Below are positions 1 to 5,474 of a stretch of 6,249 nt of DNA, one piece after another; position 1 is the stretch's first letter; the number at the start of each line of letters is the position of its first letter. The stretch comes from an uncultured Ardenticatenia bacterium (GTDB lineage Bacteria; Chloroflexota; Anaerolineae; Promineifilales; Promineifilaceae). The position numbers and the translations under genes were made by a program. The stretch spans positions 1 to 6,249 of the forward strand of contig CALLZA010000567.1 in assembly GCA_937858165.1 (NCBI GenBank), read 5' to 3'. The notes below the pieces were generated by a model, which saw nothing but the letters and a program-made list of their open reading frames with translations, was not told where the DNA came from and did no database searches.

Positions 1-1
1 C

Positions 2-805
2 ATCCGCGCCGCCGGTGCGATCTGTCACCGCCACGGCGTGCTCTTTTTCCTCGACGCCTGCCGCTTCGCCGAGAACGCCTGGTTCATCAAGACCCGCGAA
101 GCGGGCTACGCCGACAAGACGCCGCTCGACATCGCCCAGGAGATGTTCAGCTACGCCGACGGCTGCACGATGAGCGCCAAGAAGGACGGCATGGCCAACA
201 TCGGCGGCTTCCTGGCCCTCAACGACGACGCGCTGGCCCAGAAGTGCAAGAACATGCTCATCCTGACCGAGGGGTTCCCGACCTACGGCGGGCTGGCCGG
301 CTACGACCTGGAGGCCATCGCCGTCGGGCTGGAGGAGGTGCTGCACGAGGACTACCTGCAATACCGCATCCGCTCCGTGGCCTACCTGGGCGACATCCTG
401 ACCGCCAACGGCGTGCCCATCGTCCAACCCCCTGGGGGCCACGCCGTCTACATCGACGCGCGGGCCATGCTGCCCCACGTGCCGCAAGACGAGTACCCCG
501 CCTGGGCGCTGTCGCTGGCCCTCTACCTGGAGGGCGGCATTCGCTCGGTGGAGATCGGCTCGGTGATGTTCGGCCACCAGCCGGACGGCAGCGAGAAGCC
601 GGCGGCGATGGAACTGGTGCGCATGGCCTTCCCGCGCCGCGTCTATACCCAGAGCCACGTCGACTACCTGGCCGAGGTCATCCTCTACGTCAACACCATC
701 AAGGGGCGCATCCGCGGCGTGCGTATGGTTGAAGCGCCGGAGACGCTGCGCCACTTCACGGCGCGGATGGAACCGGCCCACGGCGTCCTGCTGGCGACTG
801 CCTGA
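2..805 (+). CDS. tnaA: Tryptophanase (L-tryptophan indole-lyase), 5'-truncated by the window edge
   Basis: PLP-dependent beta-eliminating lyase that splits L-tryptophan into indole, pyruvate and ammonia in the cytoplasm. The frame is open from base 2, so the first GTG (38) is internal; about 267 codons are visible of the roughly 460-470 usual for the family, so some 200 N-terminal residues are missing. The cofactor lysine is the second Lys of the MSAKKD motif (codon 182-184). The FLDACRFAENAWFIK, EGFPTYGGLAG and GGHAVYIDAR blocks are typical of the family. Two sites separate tryptophanase from tyrosine phenol-lyase: the GIRSVEIGS segment (EIGS, where the phenol-lyase has an Arg-containing MERG) and His in LRHFTAR (codon 752-754, Phe in the phenol-lyase). 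Both are of the tryptophanase kind. The reading ends at TGA 803-805. The fold and family are very secure; the substrate is likely but rests on these residues. Confidence 0.93.
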   Translation: MRAAGAICHRHGVLFFLDACRFAENAWFIKTREAGYADKTPLDIAQEMFSYADGCTMSAKKDGMANIGGFLALNDDALAQKCKNMLILTEGFPTYGGLAGYDLEAIAVGLEEVLHEDYLQYRIRSVAYLGDILTANGVPIVQPPGGHAVYIDARAMLPHVPQDEYPAWALSLALYLEGGIRSVEIGSVMFGHQPDGSEKPAAMELVRMAFPRRVYTQSHVDYLAEVILYVNTIKGRIRGVRMVEAPETLRHFTARMEPAHGVLLATA

Positions 806-899
806 AAGGCTTGACTGCCGGCGCGCCGCCAACTGCGACAAAAATCACCGTCTCACAGAGCGGCAACGCCCGCTGGGCGTCAAACACATAATCGCTGTT

Positions 900-916
900 C
901 TCTCTCGGTCAGAGAG
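900..916. repeat. Short perfect inverted repeat upstream of the protease promoter
   Basis: CTCTCT and AGAGAG flank a 5-base CGGTC loop, giving a perfect 6-bp stem. It ends 9 bp before the extended -10 element (926-936), where a -35 region or an operator would lie. No T-run follows, so it is a poor intrinsic terminator for the tryptophanase gene. A regulator-binding site is possible but unproven. Confidence 0.35.
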
Positions 917-936
917 TTGACAGCGTATGCTACAAT
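917..936 (+). promoter_or_regulatory. Putative extended -10 promoter of the protease gene
   Basis: TATGCTACAAT at 926-936 has a TGn extension directly before a TACAAT -10 hexamer, a good sigma-70-type extended -10. A perfect TTGACA lies at 917-922, but only 8 bp separate it from the -10, far short of the usual 17, so it probably does not act as the -35 for this -10. Transcription would start near 943 and leave a leader of about 94 bases before the protease ATG. Predicted by eye only. Confidence 0.45.
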
Positions 937-1021
937 TCCTCCAGACCCTTCCGTTACTTACGGTTCACGCAGGCGGAGTGATTCTCCTCTGCGCCATGCG
1001 CCGTGGGTCCGCCCGCGAAGC

Positions 1022-1033
1022 AAGGAAGAAAGG
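1022..1033 (+). promoter_or_regulatory. Shine-Dalgarno region that fixes the protease start
   Basis: The purine run AAGGAAGAAAGG precedes ATG 1037; the AAGGA part is 10 bases upstream of it. This, together with the signal peptide that begins at this ATG, favours 1037 over the in-frame TTG at 917, which overlaps the predicted promoter. Confidence 0.65.
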
Positions 1034-1036
1034 CTC

Positions 1037-2431
1037 ATGTTCCCCCTCAGGAAGTCGGTCAGAATCCTGCTGTTCTTCGCTACCACCCTGACGCTCGCGA
1101 TCTCGGTCTCCTCTGTATCGATGGCCCAGGACGACTGCGCGGATAAAGACCCCTATGGTCTGGCCTGCCTTGTAGAATTCATGTCTTTGCCCAACCCTCC
1201 GCAGTCGACCGCTCACTTCAGCGACCAGTTGTCCGTAATGGTCATCGGCAAAGGGCAATTGTCCGCGCCGCCGGAGACAGACGGCTTCGTGGGCGCGGAC
1301 GATGAGACGGGCGACCCTGACCCGAACGAACGCCCGCCCGGCACTGTCCCCTCGGAACAGCAGCGCTATCGGGTCTTCAACAGCGGTAACCTGTGGGAAT
1401 ACGAGGTGACGATGGGGCCGGTAATGCTCGACGCCGTCCACAACCGCCGCGAGACGGCCGGCCAGACGCTGGGAACTGATCCGGTCGACGACCCTGCCGG
1501 GCTGGAGATGCTGCTGCGGCTGTTCTTGCCCGTTGCGGTGGGCCAATCCTCGTCTGGCCGCTCCGGCTTGGGTTGGAGTAACGGCAACGATTCGCGCATC
1601 GTCCGCACGCCCACAACCCTGTGGCCCTGGCGAGCCATCGCCCAGTTTCATTCGGTCGGCGGCGATAACTCCAATTGCACCGGCACGCTGATCGGACCGC
1701 GCCACCTCATCACCGCTGCCCACTGCATCAACAAGATGGGGACGACTACCTGGTATACCTTCGGCGTAGCTCCTGGTCGCAATGGGGAAGACGTTTTTCC
1801 ATACGGCGACTCGGTCATCGATCCCAATCCTGATCCCGGCGATCCGGTGCGCTGGTACTGGACGCCGTCGGAGTGGCGGACGCAATGCCCCAATGCCGAT
1901 ACCGCTACCACGGCAGAGAAGTTGGCCTGCACCAAATGGGACATTGGCCTGATCGTCATTCCTGAGCGGTTGGGCGACCAGACCGGCTGGATGGGCTACG
2001 TGGCCCGGTCGGCCGGCGCGCTCAACGTTGAGGACAACCTCAACCGCGGCTACCCGAAGTGTGACACCGACAGTGATCCTGAACCCGACGGCGAACTGGA
2101 TGACGAGCCGGCCAATTGCCAGGTGGCCCGCCTCTACGGCCATACCGGTCTGTGCGCGATGGGCGACTATCTGGAACCCTTGTCCAATGGCTGGAACCGC
2201 ATCATTCGCAACTCGTGCGATATCAGCCCCGGTCACAGCGGCAGCGCAGTCTACCACTACTGGGATCCGCCGCAGGTGGCCGGCACGGCCGAGTACCCGG
2301 TCGTCGCGATGGTGGAGGTCTGGCAGCACTGCACACTCTGCGATGCAGATGACGATACGCCCATTCGCGCCCGACGGATCACACCCGGCGTGCTGGACGT
2401 CATCAGTTGGTTGCGCGAAACCTTCCCGTAG
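1037..2431 (+). CDS. Secreted trypsin/V8-like serine protease precursor
   Basis: A 464-residue exported endopeptidase of the chymotrypsin (S1) superfamily, nearest in pattern to the V8/glutamyl-endopeptidase group. Residues 1-30 form a signal peptide: basic MFPLRKSVR, a hydrophobic core, and likely cleavage after SMA. Residues 31 to about 187 look like a propeptide with no domain I recognise. The catalytic domain then starts at SRIVRTPTTLWPWRAIAQF; an Arg-Ile bond at 187/188 could be the activation site. The triad is visible: His229 in ITAAHC, Asp302 in KWDIGLI, Ser401 in SPGHSGSAV. There are 12 cysteines. Cys214 and Cys230 bracket the His block as in trypsins, and Cys342 and Cys361 bracket an Asp/Glu-rich loop. 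Even cysteine content and the signal peptide point to an extracytoplasmic disulfide-bonded enzyme. Codon use looks less GC-extreme than the downstream genes. The substrate cannot be told. It has its own promoter and appears monocistronic. Confidence 0.9.
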   Translation: MFPLRKSVRILLFFATTLTLAISVSSVSMAQDDCADKDPYGLACLVEFMSLPNPPQSTAHFSDQLSVMVIGKGQLSAPPETDGFVGADDETGDPDPNERPPGTVPSEQQRYRVFNSGNLWEYEVTMGPVMLDAVHNRRETAGQTLGTDPVDDPAGLEMLLRLFLPVAVGQSSSGRSGLGWSNGNDSRIVRTPTTLWPWRAIAQFHSVGGDNSNCTGTLIGPRHLITAAHCINKMGTTTWYTFGVAPGRNGEDVFPYGDSVIDPNPDPGDPVRWYWTPSEWRTQCPNADTATTAEKLACTKWDIGLIVIPERLGDQTGWMGYVARSAGALNVEDNLNRGYPKCDTDSDPEPDGELDDEPANCQVARLYGHTGLCAMGDYLEPLSNGWNRIIRNSCDISPGHSGSAVYHYWDPPQVAGTAEYPVVAMVEVWQHCTLCDADDDTPIRARRITPGVLDVISWLRETFP

Positions 2432-2481
2432 AAGGCTCGTGCGCTAGGGCAAGTTGCAGTCGTTCTGGCAGCGGAATTGGC

Positions 2482-2487
2482 TATACT
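2482..2487 (+). promoter_or_regulatory. Putative -10 element for the radical SAM gene (possibly leaderless)
   Basis: TATACT lies 7 bases before ATG 2495, so transcription would begin at or next to the A of the start codon. No Shine-Dalgarno is visible between it and the ATG. No good -35 is seen at 17 bp; a TTGCAG at 2454-2459 is 22 bp away, too far. It lies in the 63-bp gap after the protease stop codon. Confidence 0.35.
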
Positions 2488-2494
2488 CTCGGGT

Positions 2495-3304
2495 ATGGTC
2501 CATTCCGCTGCGCAAGCCACCAGGGATGATCTCTCTACCTGGAAGCTCTGGCTCTACACCAACTTCGACTGTAATCTGCGCTGCGCCTACTGCGTGGCTG
2601 AGTCCAGCCCGACTGCGCCGCGCCGCGCGCTGGGGCTGCCGGTCATCCGGCGCATTGTGGACGAGGCGGTGGCGCTGGGCTTCGGCGACATCTACTTCAC
2701 GGGCGGCGAGCCGTTCCTGCTGGACGACATCTACGACATGCTGGCCTACGCCGCGCCGCGTCTGCGCACGACGGTGCTGACCAACGGTATGTTGCTGAAG
2801 GGCGTGCGGCTGGAGCGACTGTGCGCCGTGGCCCACCCCAATCTGACGGTGCAGGTCAGCCTTGACGGCGGCCGGGCCGAGTTCCACGACGCCTGGCGCG
2901 GCGCGGGAACGTGGATCAAGACGGTCAAGGGCATTCGGGCCCTGCAAAATGCCGGCTTCCGCGTGCGGCTGGGCACGACCGAGACGCCGGCCAACGCCGC
3001 CCACCTGGATGAACTGCGCGAGTTCCGCCGTGGCCTGGGCATCGGCGACGCCGACCACTTCGTCCGGCCGCTGGCCCGCCGCGGCTTCGCCACCGAGGGG
3101 GCCGAGGTGTCGGTCGAGACGCTTGTACCGGAGATGACGGTCACTGCCGACGGCGTCTTCTGGCACCCCCTGGCCTCGCCCAGCAGCAGTGATATGCGCG
3201 TCGCGCGCGACATCTTCCCGCTGTCGGCCGCCGTGGCGCGGATTGTTGACCAGCTATACACCGCCGAGCAGGGGCAGCCGACGGAACGCGCCTGCTTCAC
3301 CTGA
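2495..3304 (+). CDS. Small MoaA-like radical SAM protein
   Basis: A 269-residue radical S-adenosylmethionine enzyme. Cys26, Cys30 and Cys33 in DCNLRCAYC form the CxxxCxxC motif that binds the catalytic [4Fe-4S] cluster, and TGGEPFLL (from about residue 69) is the GGE motif that holds SAM. TTVLTNGMLL and VQVSLDGG continue the usual barrel strands. The C-terminal part lacks the cysteine-rich SPASM/twitch region of peptide-modifying members; only one further cysteine is seen near the end (ERACFT). It is also shorter than ArsS-type rSAM/selenodomain proteins and does not show their tail. The ATG at 2495 is chosen; an in-frame TTG at 2477 would add six residues but lies upstream of the -10-like TATACT. 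The DoxX-like gene follows 38 bp downstream. The reaction and substrate are unknown. Confidence 0.88.
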   Translation: MVHSAAQATRDDLSTWKLWLYTNFDCNLRCAYCVAESSPTAPRRALGLPVIRRIVDEAVALGFGDIYFTGGEPFLLDDIYDMLAYAAPRLRTTVLTNGMLLKGVRLERLCAVAHPNLTVQVSLDGGRAEFHDAWRGAGTWIKTVKGIRALQNAGFRVRLGTTETPANAAHLDELREFRRGLGIGDADHFVRPLARRGFATEGAEVSVETLVPEMTVTADGVFWHPLASPSSSDMRVARDIFPLSAAVARIVDQLYTAEQGQPTERACFT

Positions 3305-3318
3305 GGCTAGACCCCACC

Positions 3319-3335
3319 GGCCTCCGGGAGAGGCC
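3319..3335 (+). promoter_or_regulatory. Hairpin containing the Shine-Dalgarno of the DoxX-like gene
   Basis: GGCCTC, a CGGGA loop, then GAGGCC form a perfect 6-bp GC-rich stem. The likely ribosome-binding sequence GGGAGAGG (3326-3333) lies across the loop and the 3' strand of the stem, 9 bases before ATG 3343. Folding would partly hide it, so translation might depend on ribosomes finishing the upstream gene. The structure is seen; the effect is inferred. Confidence 0.4.
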
Positions 3336-3342
3336 ACGCACC

Positions 3343-3846
3343 ATGAACATCGACACCCTACGGCGCGAACGCGCCCCCCTCTGGCCCATTGCCCTGGCTC
3401 GCATCGCCATCGGCGTGCTATGGCTCTTCTCGCTGCGCTGGAAGCTGCCGCCCGACTTCGCCCCCGACGCCGGGCGCGGCCTGCTCGACTATCTGCAACT
3501 GGAGGCGCAGTTCCCGGCTTTCGCGCTCTACGGCCGCTTCGTCGAAGCGGTCGTCATCCCCAACTTCACCCTCTTCGCCTGGGTCATCTTCCTGACCGAA
3601 CTGCTGGTCGGGCTGTCGCTGCTGACGGGGACGCTGACCCGGCTGGGTGCGGCCGTTGGCCTGCTGATGGCCCTCAATCTGGGTGTCGGTATGCTGGCCG
3701 TGCCCAACGAGTGGCCGTGGAGCTACGTCATGCTGGCCATGTTCCACTTCATCTTCCTGATCACCGCCGCCGGGCGCGTCCTGGGCGTCGATGCCTGGCT
3801 GCGCCGCCGCCCGCCTACTGGTTTCTGGGTGCGGATGTTGACATAA
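3343..3846 (+). CDS. DoxX-like four-helix membrane protein
   Basis: A 167-residue integral membrane protein with four hydrophobic segments, at about residues 15-32, 73-95, 101-120 and 125-146. These end in the TAAGRVLGVDAWLRRR pattern typical of DoxX/DoxD-family proteins. The family is linked to thiosulfate:quinone oxidoreductase subunits in archaea and, in bacteria, to small redox-associated membrane proteins, but most members have no known function. The start at 3343 has a Shine-Dalgarno 9 bases upstream and lies 38 bp after the radical SAM stop, so co-transcription is likely. Its stop codon TAA (3844-3846) is also the first base triplet of the adjoining inverted repeat. It could instead be called MauE/DoxX-like; the specific role is unknown. 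Confidence 0.8.
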   Translation: MNIDTLRRERAPLWPIALARIAIGVLWLFSLRWKLPPDFAPDAGRGLLDYLQLEAQFPAFALYGRFVEAVVIPNFTLFAWVIFLTELLVGLSLLTGTLTRLGAAVGLLMALNLGVGMLAVPNEWPWSYVMLAMFHFIFLITAAGRVLGVDAWLRRRPPTGFWVRMLT

Positions 3847-3954
3847 AAAGAGAAACGATCCGTAGATTGGGCACATTAGGCAGATTTCTCAGAGAGAGGC
3901 GAAGGGCCGGACACTCTGAAATCTGCCCAATCTGCGGATGATTCCTCTTCTTTA
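3844..3954. repeat. Large imperfect inverted repeat (copies A and B of an ATCCG-AGATTGGGCA repeat)
   Basis: The two arms face each other. Left arm core ATCCGTAGATTGGGCA (3858-3873) pairs with TGCCCAATCTGCGGAT (3924-3939), with one position that becomes a G-U pair in RNA. Outside the core, TAAAAAGAG at the left edge matches CTCTTCTTTA at the right edge. Inside it, CAGATTTCTCAGAG (3881-3894) matches CTCTGAAATCTG (3914-3925) apart from a 2-base bulge. The left arm has an extra CATTAGG-type segment, as if a short AGATTGGGC-like unit were repeated. It fills nearly all of the 115-bp gap between the DoxX-like and transferase genes. As RNA it could act as a transcription terminator or mRNA-stabilising structure. 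Its sequence recurs at 5441-5474, so it is a repeat family and not a one-off hairpin. Confidence 0.85.
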
Positions 3955-3961
3955 GACGCTC

Positions 3962-4630
3962 ATGCTCGCACCACCGCCCCGCCGCGCCCTGATCGTCATG
4001 GCCCGGCAGCCGACGCCCGGCACAACCAAGACGCGCCTTTGCCCGCCGCTGTCGCCGGAAGCGGCGGCGGCGCTCTACGCCTGCTTCCTGGCGGACGTAA
4101 TCGACCACGTGCGCGCGGTCGCCGGGCAGATTGACGGGCTGGTGCCGGGCATCGCCTTCACGCCGCCGGACGCCACAGCCCACTTCGCCGCCCTGGCTCC
4201 CGGCTTCGAACTTGCGCCCCAGATCGGCGCGACGTTGGGCGAGCGGCTCGATGGCGTGCTGAGCGGGGCATTGGCCCGCGGCTACGGGCAAGTGGCGGCG
4301 GTCAACAGCGACAGCCCGTCGCTGCCCGTGGCCTTTCTGGTGGCGGCCTTTGCCGCTCTCGACGACCCCGCCGTGGATGTCGTTCTCGGCCCGTGCGACG
4401 ACGGCGGCTACTACCTCATCGGCTGGAAGCGCCCCCACCCGGCGCTGGTGCGCGACGTCACCATGTCCGCGCCTGACACGCTGGCCCAGACGCTGGCCGT
4501 GGCGGGGCGGGTGGGGTTGCGGGTCGCCCTCTTGCCGCGCTGGTACGACGTGGACGGCCCGCCCGACCTGGCGCGGTTGGCCGGCGACCCTGGGCTGGGC
4601 CGCCACACGCGCGCCTTCCTGGCCCCATGA
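3962..4630 (+). CDS. CofC-like transferase, DUF2064/TIGR04282 family
   Basis: A 222-residue cytoplasmic protein with a GT-A-like nucleotidyltransferase fold. Family marks in order: ALIVMARQPTPGTTKTRL at the N-terminus (nucleotide-binding loop with TKTRL), NSDSPSLP near residue 117 (the usual [GN][ST]DSP block), GPCDDGGYYLIG, and WYDVDGPPDLARL near the C-terminus. The length is normal. Members are described as transferases associated with radical SAM/selenodomain proteins and as putative arsenosugar-pathway glycosyltransferases; no activity can be assigned here. An in-frame TAG at 3953-3955 makes ATG 3962 the first possible start, and it is needed to keep the first beta strand. No Shine-Dalgarno is seen. 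Its stop overlaps the next start (ATGA, 4627-4630), which implies translational coupling with the glycosyltransferase. Confidence 0.87.
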   Translation: MLAPPPRRALIVMARQPTPGTTKTRLCPPLSPEAAAALYACFLADVIDHVRAVAGQIDGLVPGIAFTPPDATAHFAALAPGFELAPQIGATLGERLDGVLSGALARGYGQVAAVNSDSPSLPVAFLVAAFAALDDPAVDVVLGPCDDGGYYLIGWKRPHPALVRDVTMSAPDTLAQTLAVAGRVGLRVALLPRWYDVDGPPDLARLAGDPGLGRHTRAFLAP

Positions 4631-5343
4631 ACCCCGTGGCCGTCATCATTCCGGCCCTCAACGAGGCCGCGACCATCGGCGCCCTGGTGGCCGGGACGCG
4701 ACGGCAAGGCGTGGCCTGGGTCGTCGTGGCCGACAACGGCTCGACCGACGGCACGGCCGACGCGGCGCGGGCGGCAGGCGCCGACGTGGTGGCCGAACCC
4801 CGGCGCGGCTACGGCTATGCCTGCGCGGCCGGCGCGGCGCGGGCGTTGGCCCTGGGCGCGGCGACGCTGGTCTTCATGGACGGCGACGGCAGCGCCCGAC
4901 CTGAGGAGTTACCCCGTCTGCTGGCCCCGCTGGCGGCGGGGACGGCCGGTCTCGTTCTCGGTTCGCGTGTCCGGGGCGGTGCGGAACGGGGCGCGCTGGC
5001 CCCACACCAGCGCTTCGGCAACGCCCTGACGGCGGCCCTGATGCGCCGCCTCTACGGCCTGGGCGTGACCGACCTCGGCCCCTACCGCGCCATTCGCGCT
5101 GACCTGTTGGGCGCGCTCGACATGCGCGAGATGACCTACGGCTGGCCGACGGAGATGACGGTCAAGGCGGCGCGGCGCGGCGCGCGAGTGGTCGAGGTGC
5201 CTGTCACGTGGGCCAATCGGCGCGGCGGGCGCTCCAAGGTCAGCGGCACGCTGCGCGGCAGTATGTTGGCCGCGGTCTACATCCTCGGCGTGACGCTGCG
5301 CTATGCGCGACGGGAAAGAGGCTCACGCAAAGGCGCAAAGTAG
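4627..5343 (+). CDS. Family 2 glycosyltransferase, dolichyl-phosphate-sugar synthase-like
   Basis: A 238-residue GT-A glycosyltransferase that would move a sugar from a nucleotide donor, in this subgroup often to a polyprenyl phosphate. VAVIIPALNEAATIGALV opens the fold, ADNGSTDGT (about residues 36-44) binds the nucleotide, FMDGDGSARPEEL carries the DxD-type metal site, and LGSRVRGG and TDLGPYRAIR follow. TYGWPTEMTVKAARRGARV and the VTWANRRGGRSKVSGTLRG block close the catalytic domain. A single hydrophobic stretch, SMLAAVYILGVTLRYA, may touch the membrane; there is no multi-helix C-terminal anchor. The start overlaps the previous stop and has no own Shine-Dalgarno. The last seven residues (GSRKGAK) and the TAG come from the left arm of an inverted repeat, so the native C-terminus was probably different. 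Donor and acceptor are unknown. Confidence 0.88.
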   Translation: MNPVAVIIPALNEAATIGALVAGTRRQGVAWVVVADNGSTDGTADAARAAGADVVAEPRRGYGYACAAGAARALALGAATLVFMDGDGSARPEELPRLLAPLAAGTAGLVLGSRVRGGAERGALAPHQRFGNALTAALMRRLYGLGVTDLGPYRAIRADLLGALDMREMTYGWPTEMTVKAARRGARVVEVPVTWANRRGGRSKVSGTLRGSMLAAVYILGVTLRYARRERGSRKGAK

Positions 5344-5422
5344 CCAAGGCGCATAAGGAAGAGAAGAAGGACCTTTCTTTTCTTCCTTTGCGCCTAAGCC
5401 CCTTAGCGCCTTTGCGTGAGCC
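5320..5422. repeat. Large inverted repeat with a perfect 17-bp stem, overlapping the glycosyltransferase 3' end
   Basis: GGCTCACGCAAAGGCGC (5320-5336) is matched perfectly by GCGCCTTTGCGTGAGCC (5406-5422). Further in, AAGGCGCATAAGGAAGAGAA pairs imperfectly with TTCTTTTCTTCCTTTGCGCC, so the two arms together make a stem of roughly 50 bp around a short loop near 5371. The arms are built of GCGCAAAG/AAGGCGC-like units in loose tandem. It sits between two convergent genes and could terminate transcription from both sides. The left arm is read as coding sequence up to the TAG at 5341-5343. Confidence 0.88.
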
Positions 5423-5440
5423 TTCTGCTCTCAAACCTAC

Positions 5441-5474
5441 CGAATCTGCCAATCTCCGGATCATCCCTTCTTCA
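5441..5474 (-). repeat. Third copy (C) of the ATCCG-AGATTGGGCA repeat at the methyltransferase stop codon
   Basis: Read on the - strand this starts with TGAAGAAGGGATGATCCGG and continues AGATTGGCAGATT. Copy B at 3954-3918 (- strand) reads TAAAGAAGAGGAATCATCCG then CAGATTGGGCAGATT, so the two agree with only a few substitutions and short gaps. The TGA at its 5' end is the methyltransferase stop codon. No matching opposite arm is seen next to it; the neighbour is the 5320-5422 hairpin. Confidence 0.75.

Noticed and set aside
819..828. 10-bp palindrome CGGCGCGCCG after the tryptophanase gene
   Set aside because: It has no loop and no T-run, and such palindromes are expected by chance in GC-rich DNA, so it is not called a terminator.
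917..936. TTGACA at 917-922 as a -35 paired with TACAAT at 931-936
   Set aside because: The spacer is only 8 bp, about half of what sigma-70 promoters need. The extended -10 is kept as the core element.
917..1036. TTG start at 917 for the protease, adding 40 residues
   Set aside because: The added segment overlaps the extended -10 element, has no ribosome site, and would place the signal peptide inside the protein. ATG 1037 has both a ribosome site and a signal peptide.
965..2329. 454-codon open frame on the - strand opposite the protease gene
   Set aside because: It is a product of GC3-biased codon use in the protease gene. The translation is rich in Arg, Ala, Gly and Val with no recognisable domain, and the + strand reading has a signal peptide, catalytic triad and ribosome site.
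3844..5474. CRISPR array from the repeated AGATTGGGCAGATT units
   Set aside because: The copies are few, in mixed orientation, unevenly spaced and separated by genes; there are no spacers of constant length.
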